Shown piece after piece: positions 8,964 to 18,777 of a DNA stretch of 64,000 bases. Where the stretch lies: contig NZ_CP048410.1 in assembly GCF_019357415.1 (NCBI RefSeq), positions 1,707,001 to 1,771,000 on the forward strand. Direction: 5' to 3'. Below the pieces are notes generated by a model. That model was not told where the DNA came from. It searched no databases and worked only from the letters and a program-made list of their open reading frames with translations. The position numbers were made by a program, and so were the translations under genes. The DNA is from Gramella sp. MT6. Its GTDB lineage: Bacteria > Bacteroidota > Bacteroidia > Flavobacteriales > Flavobacteriaceae. How positions within the stretch are numbered: position 1 is the first letter of the stretch; each line of letters opens with the position of its first letter.

Positions 8964-9515
8964 GTGTCGCATTTAAGATTTATAAAAAAAATTATACCAG
9001 GAATCATTTTTGGATTCCTCCTAACTTCATGTTTTAAAGATGTCGATTTTGGGCAGGCAGAGAATATTGCTCTGGAGCCAGATCTTGAGGTCGATCTTTT
9101 ATTCTATCAATTGAACGAGACAGATTTTCTTGATTCAGAAACCGGTCAATTTACTCCAGTTATACGTGATACTGTAAGGCTTGAATTTCTAGATGATGAC
9201 TATATCCAGGATGGCTTGATGTATGCGGCGCTAAGATTCAGGCATGAAAATAGGTTTCCGTATGAGATTAAAAGCAACATAAGATTTTTAAGGGAGAATA
9301 ATAGAAACCAGTTCAATGTGGCCTATATAATTCCGGCAGGATCTGAAACTTCATCCTCAGTAGTAGATACTACTCATGTACTGCAGGGAAATGATATAGT
9401 TGATATACGCCGTTCTATTAAAATGGTGATTGAATTAGAAGTGAAAGGGGCCAATGAAAGCCTGGAAGGCGAATTAGATTTTATGTCAAAAGGACTGTTC
9501 AGGTTTGAATTTTAA
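8964..9515 (+). CDS. Lipoprotein of unknown function
   Basis: 183 residues from a GTG start. A short hydrophobic leader ends in the lipobox LLTSC (C23), followed by FKDVDFGQ, so the protein should be lipid-anchored. The mature part is rich in Asp/Glu and beta-prone, with no recognisable catalytic motif. It sits 42 bp after the HAD gene and its stop is 1 bp before the likely ATG of the DUF5723 gene, suggesting a cell-envelope operon with the next two genes. I do not recognise the family beyond its recurring position next to DUF5723 proteins in Flavobacteriaceae. Confidence 0.7.
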   Translation: MSHLRFIKKIIPGIIFGFLLTSCFKDVDFGQAENIALEPDLEVDLLFYQLNETDFLDSETGQFTPVIRDTVRLEFLDDDYIQDGLMYAALRFRHENRFPYEIKSNIRFLRENNRNQFNVAYIIPAGSETSSSVVDTTHVLQGNDIVDIRRSIKMVIELEVKGANESLEGELDFMSKGLFRFEF

Positions 9516-9516
9516 T

Positions 9517-10926
9517 ATGCAGAGAATTTTACTGGTCATTATGATATTTTGTACCATTATTTGTAGTGGGCAAAATAGGCCACTCCTATATAATGTAGAT
9601 GATCTGCCTCAGTCTTTGCTTCAAAATCCCGGCGCTCGAATAGATTTTACCAGGCATGTAGGAATACCATTTTTTTCTCAGATCCATTTATCTGCGGGCT
9701 CAACAGGTGTTACCGCTTATGATGTCTTTGCTGATGATGGTTCAGATGTAAACGATCGCGTTAGGAATATTATGCAGGATATTACCGCTGGGGATTATTT
9801 TTCTGTCAACCAGCAAATTGAAATTCTTTCTTTAGGCTGGAAAGTTGGCGATAGAGGTTACTTCTCCACTGGGATTTACCAGGAGTTAGATGTTTTTGCC
9901 TATTTTCCTAAAGATCCGGCTATATTGGCATTTGAAGGTAATGCCGATTATATTGGGCAGGATTTTGATTTTTCTGATGCTAATTTTACGGGAGAAATTT
10001 TAACGGTTTACCACGCTGGTTTCAACTATAAAGTAGATGCAAAACTAACAGTTGGAGGAAGGTTGAAATTATACTCAGGAATCTTTAATGCTGAAAGTAT
10101 CGATAACGAAGGTGTTTTCAGGACCATAGAGACACCTGGAGGCCCCAATTTTTATCGCCATGAGGTAAGTGGCCTCAATGTAAGGGTGAACACTTCTGGT
10201 TATGCCTCCTTGAAGGATGAAGAGGATATGACAGTGGATAAGGCGGTAGCAGAATTACTAAGTAGATCAATGTTCGGGCAGAACGCCGGAGTAGGATTTG
10301 ATCTTGGTTTTAATTACAGAGTGACAGATCAATTTTCTGTAAACGCATCGGTACAGGACCTTGGCTTGATGTTTCATCAGAAAGATGTTGAGAACTATAA
10401 TTATTTTGGATCTTTTCAAACTAATGGATTGGAGCCATTATTTCCTGAATTGGACGGTAATGAACCTACGATCCCGTACTGGGAAATTTTTGAAGAGAGA
10501 GTTGATATTAGTTTACAGGATGAGACAACTAATAACGGATATACAACCTGGAGGCCGTTAAAGTATAATGCCTCATTTCAATTCGGTACCGGCAAATCCA
10601 TACTTCCCTGTGATTATTTGATCAGTAAGAAGCCAAGATTTATGAATTTGTTCGGAATGCTTATTTCAGGGGTTAACCGGCCTAAAGGGCCTACTTATGG
10701 AGTCACCGCCTACTGGGATAGAAAAGTTACTGATAATTTAAGATTTCGTCTCGCTTATGCTGTAGATGAATACAGTTTGACCAAGTTGGGATTTATGGTA
10801 TCTTCAAGATTTAAAAATTTTAATATTTATCTTGCGGCTAACGATATAATTGGATATACTAATTTAGCGAAAGCTAACAGCGCTTCCCTGCAATTCGGGA
10901 TGCAATTTATTTTTAAAGATTTATGA
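9517..10926 (+). CDS. DUF5723 outer-membrane beta-barrel-like protein
   Basis: About 469 residues from the ATG at 9517. An in-frame TTG at 9505 lies inside the upstream gene and is less likely. The signal peptide is MQRILLVIMIFCTIICSGQ. The mature protein shows alternating hydrophobic/polar strands and Gly/aromatic-rich segments (VGFDLGFNYRVTDQFSVNASV) and ends in a strand with a terminal aromatic (LQFGMQFIFKDL), as expected for an outer-membrane barrel. It matches the flavobacterial DUF5723 family, of unknown function. Its end overlaps the following start by 4 bp (ATGA), so the pair is probably translationally coupled. Confidence 0.75.
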   Translation: MQRILLVIMIFCTIICSGQNRPLLYNVDDLPQSLLQNPGARIDFTRHVGIPFFSQIHLSAGSTGVTAYDVFADDGSDVNDRVRNIMQDITAGDYFSVNQQIEILSLGWKVGDRGYFSTGIYQELDVFAYFPKDPAILAFEGNADYIGQDFDFSDANFTGEILTVYHAGFNYKVDAKLTVGGRLKLYSGIFNAESIDNEGVFRTIETPGGPNFYRHEVSGLNVRVNTSGYASLKDEEDMTVDKAVAELLSRSMFGQNAGVGFDLGFNYRVTDQFSVNASVQDLGLMFHQKDVENYNYFGSFQTNGLEPLFPELDGNEPTIPYWEIFEERVDISLQDETTNNGYTTWRPLKYNASFQFGTGKSILPCDYLISKKPRFMNLFGMLISGVNRPKGPTYGVTAYWDRKVTDNLRFRLAYAVDEYSLTKLGFMVSSRFKNFNIYLAANDIIGYTNLAKANSASLQFGMQFIFKDL

Positions 10927-11762
10927 AAAAGTTACTAATAGCATTATTCATTTTTGGTGGAGTTTTCACTTCATCAGCACAAAATATTAATGAATATAAA
11001 TATATTCTAATTCCTGAAACCTTTGAATTCACTGGTGAGGTGAACCAATATCAATTGAATTCCCTGTTCAAATTCTTATTTGAGCAGGAAGGTTTTAATA
11101 CGGTTATGAAGTCTGCAGATAAGCCACAAGACCTGGCTGTAAATTCCTGTCTAGGTTTAAAGGCCAATCTTAAAAATAATTCTGGATTGTTTGTGACCAA
11201 ATTGGTAATAGAATTAGAAGATTGCCAGGGAAAGGTAGTTTTTAAAAGCAAGGAGGGTAGGAGTAGAGAGAAAGATTTCAAGTTAGCTTACCATGAAGCC
11301 TTAAAAGATGCTTTTACCTCAGTAGAAGAATTGGATTACGAATATGTTCCGGGGGAAACTTCTGTGGTCAATAATTCTAATGAAATGAATTCAGCAAAAG
11401 AGACGGTGAAAGTTACTTTAGGTGCTGAAGTTGCCGCAAACCCGGTTAATACAGATACAGTTGCGGAAGAAAATATCGAAACAACCACGCCAGCACCAAA
11501 GACTGGTTCTGAAATGAAATATCTAAATGCCGGGAAAACTTTTTTTCTGAAGAAAACTTCTCAGGGTTATAATTTGTTTCAGGAAGGATCTACCGAACCA
11601 ATCGCAATTCTATTAGAATCTGAAGGTGGAAAAAGCTTCATATATAACTCCTTAACAAAACAAGGGATTGGTTATTTTGACGCGGAGAACAACCTGATGG
11701 TTGAATATTTTGATCGTGAAAAAAATAATAAGGTTACCCTGAAATATGAAGTAATGGATTAA
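10923..11762 (+). CDS. Exported protein of unknown function
   Basis: 279 residues with a clear signal peptide (MKKLLIALFIFGGVFTSSAQ). The first ~120 residues look like a folded domain (NEYKYILIPETFEFTGEVNQ). A low-complexity Thr/Ala/Glu/Pro linker follows (around residues 150-195), then a C-terminal beta-rich domain (KYLNAGKTFFLKKTSQGYNL). The ATG overlaps the DUF5723 stop, so the two are likely coupled and act together at the envelope. The 3' end overlaps the convergent rarA gene by 4 bp, with no room for a terminator between them. No enzymatic motif recognised. Confidence 0.7.
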   Translation: MKKLLIALFIFGGVFTSSAQNINEYKYILIPETFEFTGEVNQYQLNSLFKFLFEQEGFNTVMKSADKPQDLAVNSCLGLKANLKNNSGLFVTKLVIELEDCQGKVVFKSKEGRSREKDFKLAYHEALKDAFTSVEELDYEYVPGETSVVNNSNEMNSAKETVKVTLGAEVAANPVNTDTVAEENIETTTPAPKTGSEMKYLNAGKTFFLKKTSQGYNLFQEGSTEPIAILLESEGGKSFIYNSLTKQGIGYFDAENNLMVEYFDREKNNKVTLKYEVMD

Positions 11763-13033
11763 TATCCATATTTCTTCTGCCAGCGTTTTCTTAAAAATTC
11801 TCTTTGGGCATTTTCCCGTTGGTTATTGCCAGGATTATAGAGCGTGGTATTCTTAATTTCATCTGGCAAAAATTCCGCAGCGACGAAATTGCCTTCATGA
11901 GTATGGGCATATTTATAGTCTTTTCCATAACCAATGTCCTTCATAAGTTTAGTTGGAGCATTCCTGATTGAAAGAGGAACAGACAGGTTGCCAGTTTTTT
12001 TAACCAGACGCTGGGCTTCATTTATCGCCATATATGCTGCATTGCTTTTTGGAGATGTAGCCAGATAGGTTACGCATTGGCTTAGAATTATTCTCGCTTC
12101 AGGATATCCAATCGTATTTACAGCCTGGAACGAGTTGTTGGCAATCACAAGGGCCGTTGGGTTGGCATTTCCAATGTCTTCACTAGCCAGGATAAGTAGC
12201 CTTCTGGCAATGAATTTCACGTCTTCACCGCCTTCGATCATCCGGGCAAGCCAGTATACTGCTGCGTTTGGATCACTTCCCCTAATAGATTTAATAAAGG
12301 CAGAGATAATATCATAATGCTGTTCACCTGTTTTGTCGTAAAGCACAGTATTTTGCTGAACTTTGGAAAGTACGAGGTCATTAGTGATTTCTACATTTTT
12401 ATCTGCTGAGGTAACTAATAGCTCAAAAATATTTAAAAGTTTTCTTGCATCTCCGGCGCTCAATCTAAGCAGAGCTTCGGTTTCCTTTAATTTTACATTT
12501 TTAGCGGCAATGATCTTGTCCTCTTTCATAGCTCTTTCCAACAAAGCTACGAGGTCATCCTTAGAAAAAGGTTTAAGAATATACACCTGGCACCTTGAAA
12601 GAAGTGCGGAGATCACCTCAAAACTTGGGTTTTCGGTTGTTGCGCCAATAAGGGTCACCCATCCTTTCTCGACCGCTCCCAATAAAGAATCCTGCTGTGA
12701 TTTACTAAATCTATGAATTTCATCGATAAAAAGAATTGGGCTCTTTGTGGTAAAAAGGCCTTCACTCTTTTTAGCTTTCTCGATGACTTCCCTAACATCC
12801 TTTACACCACTGCTAATGGCGCTAAGTGTAAAGAATGGTCTTCCAGATTCTGTAGCAATAATATTGGCAAGGGTAGTCTTCCCTACGCCAGGAGGGCCCC
12901 AAAAGATCATAGAAGGGATCATCCCCTGTTGGATCTGCTGTCTTAAAGCTCCATTTTCGCCTATTAAGTGCGATTGACTTAGGTAATCATCTAAGGTTTT
13001 TGGTCGGAGTCTCTCAGCAAGAGGTTGATTCAT
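11759..13033 (-). CDS. rarA: Replication-associated recombination protein A (RarA/MgsA AAA+ ATPase)
   Basis: 424 residues, standard length. RarA is a tetrameric clamp-loader-like ATPase acting at stalled forks and on single-stranded DNA ends. Visible: the N-terminal RPKTLDDYLSQSHLIGENG, Walker A GPPGVGKTT, Walker B ILFIDEIHRF, sensor region GATTENPSFEV, arginine-finger region LLSRCQVY, and the C-terminal tetramerisation part with SEDIGNANPTAL and GYGKDYKYAHTHEG. Only 13 bp separate its start from the first possible start of the divergent rhomboid gene. It converges on and overlaps the upstream operon by 4 bp. Confidence 0.93.
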   Translation of the reverse strand: MNQPLAERLRPKTLDDYLSQSHLIGENGALRQQIQQGMIPSMIFWGPPGVGKTTLANIIATESGRPFFTLSAISSGVKDVREVIEKAKKSEGLFTTKSPILFIDEIHRFSKSQQDSLLGAVEKGWVTLIGATTENPSFEVISALLSRCQVYILKPFSKDDLVALLERAMKEDKIIAAKNVKLKETEALLRLSAGDARKLLNIFELLVTSADKNVEITNDLVLSKVQQNTVLYDKTGEQHYDIISAFIKSIRGSDPNAAVYWLARMIEGGEDVKFIARRLLILASEDIGNANPTALVIANNSFQAVNTIGYPEARIILSQCVTYLATSPKSNAAYMAINEAQRLVKKTGNLSVPLSIRNAPTKLMKDIGYGKDYKYAHTHEGNFVAAEFLPDEIKNTTLYNPGNNQRENAQREFLRKRWQKKYGY

Positions 13034-13046
13034 AGCAATTAGTTAT

Positions 13047-13847
13047 GTGACAGTTTTTCATCCATTAAAGTTTGGATGCTTTTTTGTAATATTAATTAAA
13101 ATTGAAGAAAGTTTGAAAGCATCCGGCCCTTTTGTTTTTACTAGTGGAACCATAGGATATCCTCTTTTATTTGTTCTTTTGATCTGGATTGTTTTCTGGG
13201 TTGAGGTAAGGTTTGGTGTTAGTTTCAACAGTTATGGAGTTAGGCCCGGTGAACTGGTAGGTCTACGCGGGATTTTGTTCTCTCCTTTTATACATTCAGA
13301 TATAGAACATCTCTTCAATAATACTATCCCGCTTTTTATTTTGTCATTGGCCCTGTTCTATTTTTACAGACCTATTAGCTGGAAGGTTCTGCTCATTGGT
13401 CTCGTCGCTTCGGGAATACTTACATGGCTTATTGGCAGGCCGGCAAACCACATTGGTGCCAGTGGAATTATTTATTTACTTGCCTCTTTTTTATTTTTCA
13501 AGGGAATATTTTCAAAATATTACAGGTTGGTAGCCTTATCCCTTATTGTGGTTTTTATTTACGGAGGATTGGTATGGTATGTTACGCCAATAGATCCAAC
13601 CATTTCATGGGAGGGACATCTGGCAGGTTTGATCAGCGGCTTCAGTTTGTCTTTGATTTTTAAACAGAATATAGTTGAACCACCAAAATATCATTGGGAG
13701 AACCCTGAATATTCTGAAGAGGACGATCCTTTTATGAAGCATTTTGATGAAAATGGTAATTTCATAGAGAATTTACCCGAAGAGGAATCAAACGCTGATG
13801 ATGTAGAGTATAATTATATTTACAGAGAAAAGAAAAAAGATAATTAA
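13047..13847 (+). CDS. Rhomboid-family intramembrane serine protease
   Basis: Up to 266 residues. Rhomboids cut transmembrane substrates within the lipid bilayer. Six or so membrane segments are visible, with the catalytic serine motif GASG (S139 in this numbering), the catalytic histidine in WEGHLAG (H191), and the oxyanion-region HSDIEHLFNN in an early helix. The C-terminal ~60 residues are acidic and cytoplasmic. The first possible start is GTG at 13047; a TTG at 13113 (244 residues) begins closer to the first membrane segment and leaves more promoter space before divergent rarA, so the true start is uncertain. A bidirectional hairpin follows the stop. Confidence 0.85.
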   Translation: MTVFHPLKFGCFFVILIKIEESLKASGPFVFTSGTIGYPLLFVLLIWIVFWVEVRFGVSFNSYGVRPGELVGLRGILFSPFIHSDIEHLFNNTIPLFILSLALFYFYRPISWKVLLIGLVASGILTWLIGRPANHIGASGIIYLLASFLFFKGIFSKYYRLVALSLIVVFIYGGLVWYVTPIDPTISWEGHLAGLISGFSLSLIFKQNIVEPPKYHWENPEYSEEDDPFMKHFDENGNFIENLPEEESNADDVEYNYIYREKKKDN

Positions 13848-13868
13848 AAACCACCCGAAGGTGGTTTT
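13847..13868. terminator. Bidirectional intrinsic terminator between rhomboid and susD genes
   Basis: A perfect 9-bp stem, AAAACCACC / GGTGGTTTT, with a CGAA loop. The A-rich and T-rich flanks let it serve both the plus-strand rhomboid gene and the minus-strand SusD gene ending at 13886. Confidence 0.75.
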
Positions 13869-13885
13869 CTTTATTTGATCAGAGT

Positions 13886-15259
13886 CTAGTTTGTTGGGAA
13901 TGCCCAAATATCATCATCCAGTAAATGCCCGCCCTGGGCCTGAATGGCTGCATTGTAATTTTCCAAATTAGCCTGGCGTTCAGAAATTGGATAAAGGAAT
14001 CTTCTAGGGATGATGCCCGATGGATTAACATTGGGAACTGCGTCTGGATTAGGTGTTAATTCCGGATAACCAGTTCTCCTGTGGTCAACCCAGGACTCTA
14101 ATGGTGCATTTCCATATAGAGCAACCCACTTTTCATTAATAATCGTCCGGATCTTTTCTTCTTCTGAGCCAGATAATGAGAGACCGTTAACATATGCACT
14201 GATTTCGCTTCCTTCTACGCCTACATATTCCATATTTGCAGTTACGGCTTCTTTAAGTGCAGCTTCCGCATCTGCATCAGATCCTCCAGTTCTTACTATA
14301 GCTTCTGCTTCAATGAATTTTACTTCCCAATATGAAATTAATGGTGTTGGTGAATCTGCCTGTCCCCAGAATAATCCTTCCACACCGGCAAAATCGACAC
14401 CATCTGAAGTATATTTAGGTAATCTTGGATCATCCTGACTTGTCATTTCGTTCACTAAAACTTCTGAAATTCCTAAAGTACTGGGCCTGTCATTGTTAAA
14501 CAGGTAAAACGGGTTTGCATTTTGAGCCGGAGTACTGTAAATAAAATCAGGTTGTTCCGCAGTGCTTGAAAATGCTTGCTGAACTTCAGTAAGCGCATTT
14601 TGAGCTGCAGAAACCCCGTTTACAGAGGTTAAATGAAGATAATATCGGGCCTTCAGCGCGTGAGCAACTCCTTCCCAGTCGATATTATCAGTACTTCCAG
14701 CACCGGCAAATTCGCCAATTCCGGCAGCTACACCTTCATCTATAGCTTGAGTTAATAGTGACTGGATCTCTGCATAGATCGACTCCTGAGTATCATAGGT
14801 TGGATTTAAATTTCCTTCATCTCCTACAAAAGCATCAGTATAGGGAATATCGCCCCATGAACTAGTGGCGACACCTAAATTTGCTGCCATATATAACTTA
14901 GCTAAAGCGCTAATTTCTCCTTCATTATTTCGAATAATAACAAAGGCATCTTTCATAGAGCCTGCTCCATAAAGTCCAAAATCCCATAGATCATCAACAT
15001 CATCTTCACCAATATTATATTGATCATATGCTATCTGCTGAGCATCTAACCCATCAAAATGTTGAACAAGAATACCAGCGATACGGCCGCCCAAAGCGAC
15101 AGAGTTTCTATGCGTTTGAGCAATCATACCCGGATAAATGGCGCCTGCATTTACCAATTCTGATGACGGATTATCTGGGTCTATATTCGCATCGGTAATT
15201 TCACAAGAAGTAGAAAAACCGATCAATGCTATCCAGAGTAATATTTTTATAGTTTTCAT
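13886..15259 (-). CDS. SusD/RagB-family nutrient-binding lipoprotein (pair 1)
   Basis: 457 residues. The leader ends in the lipobox FSTSC (C19), followed by the acidic EITDANIDPDNP expected for surface-exposed Bacteroidota lipoproteins. SusD-like proteins form the lid over a SusC barrel and capture glycans or peptides. The N-terminal helical TPR-like region (GEISALAKLYMAANLGVATS) and the signature SWGDIPYTDAF are visible, as is the C-terminal region with WVALYGNAPLESWVDHRRTG and PRRFLYPISERQ. It resembles the SusD-like_2 branch, common in peptide or unknown-substrate pairs. It starts 6 bp after the SusC gene stop, so the two share a transcript. The substrate cannot be read; no hydrolase is adjacent. 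Confidence 0.9.
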   Translation of the reverse strand: MKTIKILLWIALIGFSTSCEITDANIDPDNPSSELVNAGAIYPGMIAQTHRNSVALGGRIAGILVQHFDGLDAQQIAYDQYNIGEDDVDDLWDFGLYGAGSMKDAFVIIRNNEGEISALAKLYMAANLGVATSSWGDIPYTDAFVGDEGNLNPTYDTQESIYAEIQSLLTQAIDEGVAAGIGEFAGAGSTDNIDWEGVAHALKARYYLHLTSVNGVSAAQNALTEVQQAFSSTAEQPDFIYSTPAQNANPFYLFNNDRPSTLGISEVLVNEMTSQDDPRLPKYTSDGVDFAGVEGLFWGQADSPTPLISYWEVKFIEAEAIVRTGGSDADAEAALKEAVTANMEYVGVEGSEISAYVNGLSLSGSEEEKIRTIINEKWVALYGNAPLESWVDHRRTGYPELTPNPDAVPNVNPSGIIPRRFLYPISERQANLENYNAAIQAQGGHLLDDDIWAFPTN

Positions 15260-15265
15260 GTTTTT

Positions 15266-18200
15266 CTAAAAATTTAATTGAACGTTTAAACCGTAACTTT
15301 TTGTATTGGGCTGGTTAAAATAGTCCAGTCCCAGACCGTTACTATCTCCAGTAAGGTTTGTTTCGGGGTCTACACCGGGATAATCTGTTTCTAACCAGAG
15401 GTTTCTGCCAAATGCTGAAAATGAAATTCCTTCAATGAAAGAATTTTCAAATAATTTCTCTGGAAGGGAATAGGTTAATGTTACTTCTCTGAGTCTCACC
15501 CAGGAACCATCATAAACATTTCCTTCATCAACATCCCCAAAACCATATCTTCTCCAATAGTTATTGTTTTCGCTGATAGATACATCTGAATATGGTACCA
15601 CCTGGGTGTTAGGCTGCCCTGTAGACTGCACGACACCTTCAAAAACTGTGGTTTGATCTCTTAGCAATGTTTCGTCTGAAATCCCGAAATAGTCCAGAAT
15701 ACCACACGTTCCACACCAGATATCACCTCCCTGACGAATGTCTATCAGGAATGATAACGCAATATTTTTATATGTAAACTGGTTGCTAATTCCAGCAAGC
15801 CAGTCTGGGATAGGATCTCCTATCACTCCGGCTGTATCGGCCAGTAGTGGATAACCGTCGTCGTCAATTAAGATATCTCCTGCATCATTCCTGGCATATC
15901 GTCCTCCAAAAAGAGCCCCATAGGATTCACCTACTACGGCTCGAGAGCTAGTGCCTGAGAATCCGTTTAATGTTACAGATTCAACGCCTTCGACCAATTC
16001 TTCAACGACATTTTCATAAGTAGTCCAGTTTGCACTTATGTTCCATTCAAAATCTTCTGTTCTTATAGGTGTTCCACTTAAGCTTACTTCATAACCGGTG
16101 TTTGTTACCAAACCTACGTTCGCATACCTGTCCACAAAACCGGAAGAAGGCGCAGCATCAACAAAGATGATCTGGTCTTCGGTTTCCTTATCGTAGTAAG
16201 CAAAATCAAACTTCAGTCTGCTTTCGAACATCGAGAGTTCAATACCAACTTCAAATTCTGTGGTTTTTTCAGGTGTTAATGTAGGATTACCTGCTCTTGA
16301 TGATCTCTCAAATGAGGTTGCGTCATAGGCAGGAAAAGTAACACTTTGTATAAAGCCATCCCCACTAACCGAGGTTCCTCCAAAATTTGTGATAGTCGCA
16401 TAAACCGGAGCATCGTTACCGGCGCTACCCCATGCACCACGTATCTTACCATAATTAAGAACATCACTATCCATAAGCTCTGTAAATACAAAACTACCTC
16501 CAATAGAATAGGATTGGAAAGTGTTGTCGCCTACAGGTAGGGTAGAAGACCAGTCGTTTCTAAAGGAAGGTGTTATGAAGATCATATTATCATAACTCAA
16601 AGTTGCAGTTGCGAAAACACCAATAAGCTCCCTCCTTGTAGAAAGTTCCTGCGCCTGGGTAGTGCTTACGTTAGAAAGGTTGAAGAATCCAGGTATGGTC
16701 ATCCCGTCACCAATTACGGTTTGACGGTTGGTTTTGTTGTAGTATCCATCATAACCTATGTTGGCATCTACTCCAAGTTTATCATTGAAGTTATAAAGAG
16801 CATTAAAAATACCACTCCAGTTCACGTCCTGGTTTGCAATTACATCGTTTATAACCCGTCCGTTACCGAAAGAAGCATCAAGAATATCGAAGCCTATCTT
16901 TCGGGTATCTGTATATCTGTCTATAGAACCCGATCCCTTAAAGCTTAACCAATCTGTAATATCATAGGTCAAACCTAATTTACCGATGGTCCTGTTAACA
17001 TCATCCAGGTTAATATTTCTAGCCACCGCAAAGTAGGGGCTGTTATAAATACCGTCCCTGTAACTTCTATGTCCGGGTAATTCAGAACCAGGAATATTGT
17101 AGAAATATGAGTCGGGATCATCGGCAGCAGCCTGTCCTTCTTTGCCATTACCCATATCGAAGGTGGGTGTATTACGAAGAAGACCTAACATTACTCCTGA
17201 AATGTTAGAACCTCTTTGCACCCTGTTACCGCCGGAGTTGGTGTACTGGGCAGAACCATCCAGGGTTAGGTTATCTGTAAGATCTGCCCTGAGGTCTACC
17301 CTGAAAGTTTTTCGTTCAAATAATTCATTTGGAGAAATCCCCTGCTGATTCAATTTACCTATAGAGGCCCGGTAATTCACTTTCTCCGTTCCCCCGCTTA
17401 TTCCTAAGCTAATGTCAGTTGTAATTCCTGTCCTGAAAAATCCATATCGGTCATAGGCCCTGGCTGGCATGCCATTACCAGTACCTTCAGGTACCAGGCG
17501 TCCATTTCTGTCAAATGGGTAGTCTGTTGCACCATCAAATTCAAGGTCAGAGATAAGCGGACCCCAGGAATCTCCTTCCAAAGTCTCAGGTCCCTGGTAC
17601 TGCAATTCACCTTCAAAATGCCTACCCTGAGCATATAGTTCCTGAGTTTCGGGAACTTTATTGTATTCAGCAAATGAAGTAGTGGTGTTAAGAGAAACCC
17701 TGGTCTTACCGGCTTTTCCTTTTTTAGTAGTAATTAAAACAACTCCATTTGCCGCGCGTAAACCATATAACGTTTGAGCTGCTATACCCTTAAGGATAGA
17801 AATAGAGGCGATATCATTCGAGTTAATATCTATCGCTCTGTTCGAGAAATCACTACCTCCCAGACTGGAGTTGTTGTTTGTTTGTGTTGGATCTTCTGAA
17901 AATGAAGAGTTGTCTATTGGAACTCCATCCACTACAAAAAGAGGGGAATTAGACCTGGTTATAGAAGTATTCCCACGAACCCTGATATTGGCCGAAGCTC
18001 CTACTGATCCAGAAGATGATGTTACTTGAACACCAGACGCTTTTGAGCTTAATGCCGAAACAAGGTTGGTTTCACGTGATTTCTGAACATCATCTGCCTC
18101 GACAGATTCCAGTGCATAACTCAATGAACGAGGTTTTGCTCTAATTCCCTGAGCGGTTATCACTACTTCTTCTAATTCGGCTGAATCTGGTCCCAGGTTA

Positions 18201-18481
18201 ACATCAATTGTAGTCTGATTGCCTACGGGGACCTCCTGAGTCTCTTTTCCAACAAATGAGAAAACCAATATATCTCCCTCATTTGCGTTGATCGAATACT
18301 TACCGTCGAAATCTGTTTGCGTACCGGTGTATGAATCCTTGATGATGACATTCACGCCTGGAAGAGGTAAGCCGTCTTCACCGGTAACAGTACCACTAAT
18401 TGTTTTTTCCTGGCCGTAAGAACTAAGGCTAAAGAGGATAAAAAACAATACCATGGTAATGCGTGGTAATTTTTTTTCCAT
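15266..18481 (-). CDS. SusC/RagA-family TonB-dependent outer-membrane transporter (pair 1)
   Basis: 1071 residues. Order of parts: signal peptide (ITMVLFFILFSLSSYGQ), carboxypeptidase-regulatory-like domain (TISGTVTGEDGLPLPGVNVI, to ~residue 105), TonB-box/plug entry ELEEVVITAQGI, plug domain with the SusC signatures NTSITRSNSPLFVVDGVPID and SILKGIAAQTLYGLRAANGV, then a ~22-strand barrel ending in an aromatic residue (GLNVQLNF). It imports ligands captured by its SusD partner across the outer membrane, powered by TonB-ExbBD. No anti-sigma or hybrid two-component regulator lies next to it. 296 bp without a gene lie upstream; I found no strict TAnnTTTG box there on this strand. Confidence 0.93.
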   Translation of the reverse strand: MEKKLPRITMVLFFILFSLSSYGQEKTISGTVTGEDGLPLPGVNVIIKDSYTGTQTDFDGKYSINANEGDILVFSFVGKETQEVPVGNQTTIDVNLGPDSAELEEVVITAQGIRAKPRSLSYALESVEADDVQKSRETNLVSALSSKASGVQVTSSSGSVGASANIRVRGNTSITRSNSPLFVVDGVPIDNSSFSEDPTQTNNNSSLGGSDFSNRAIDINSNDIASISILKGIAAQTLYGLRAANGVVLITTKKGKAGKTRVSLNTTTSFAEYNKVPETQELYAQGRHFEGELQYQGPETLEGDSWGPLISDLEFDGATDYPFDRNGRLVPEGTGNGMPARAYDRYGFFRTGITTDISLGISGGTEKVNYRASIGKLNQQGISPNELFERKTFRVDLRADLTDNLTLDGSAQYTNSGGNRVQRGSNISGVMLGLLRNTPTFDMGNGKEGQAAADDPDSYFYNIPGSELPGHRSYRDGIYNSPYFAVARNINLDDVNRTIGKLGLTYDITDWLSFKGSGSIDRYTDTRKIGFDILDASFGNGRVINDVIANQDVNWSGIFNALYNFNDKLGVDANIGYDGYYNKTNRQTVIGDGMTIPGFFNLSNVSTTQAQELSTRRELIGVFATATLSYDNMIFITPSFRNDWSSTLPVGDNTFQSYSIGGSFVFTELMDSDVLNYGKIRGAWGSAGNDAPVYATITNFGGTSVSGDGFIQSVTFPAYDATSFERSSRAGNPTLTPEKTTEFEVGIELSMFESRLKFDFAYYDKETEDQIIFVDAAPSSGFVDRYANVGLVTNTGYEVSLSGTPIRTEDFEWNISANWTTYENVVEELVEGVESVTLNGFSGTSSRAVVGESYGALFGGRYARNDAGDILIDDDGYPLLADTAGVIGDPIPDWLAGISNQFTYKNIALSFLIDIRQGGDIWCGTCGILDYFGISDETLLRDQTTVFEGVVQSTGQPNTQVVPYSDVSISENNNYWRRYGFGDVDEGNVYDGSWVRLREVTLTYSLPEKLFENSFIEGISFSAFGRNLWLETDYPGVDPETNLTGDSNGLGLDYFNQPNTKSYGLNVQLNF

Positions 18482-18777
18482 TTTTGATTAATTTATGTTT
18501 AACACATAAAATTGTCTAAAAAATGTTAATGATTTACCGGAATTGTGTTAAAATAGCGCAGAAATGATCTGTATGTATTTAATAGTGAGGTGAATAGCTA
18601 ATAAAATATGATGAATCGAAAGAGTCTTGAAAATCCTAGTTCAAAAATGGATTATCAGATATTTGTAGGAAATGGATTATTTTCAGCTCGTAAATCAAAC
18701 TTTATTAGTCACGATGCCTAAACAATTGTTAACCTAATTTAGTCAGTATCTATAAAATCTCTGTCACTTGAACAGTG

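Noticed and set aside
9505..9516. TTG start for the DUF5723 gene
   Set aside because: It overlaps the upstream lipoprotein, and the ATG at 9517 gives a cleaner signal peptide.
12363..12716. 117-codon plus-strand ORF inside rarA
   Set aside because: It is antisense to the RarA coding region and has no motif.
18482..18777. Promoter or small gene between the first SusC gene and rlmB
   Set aside because: About 296 bp with no ORF that looks real and no TAnnTTTG match on the minus strand; a promoter must exist but cannot be placed.
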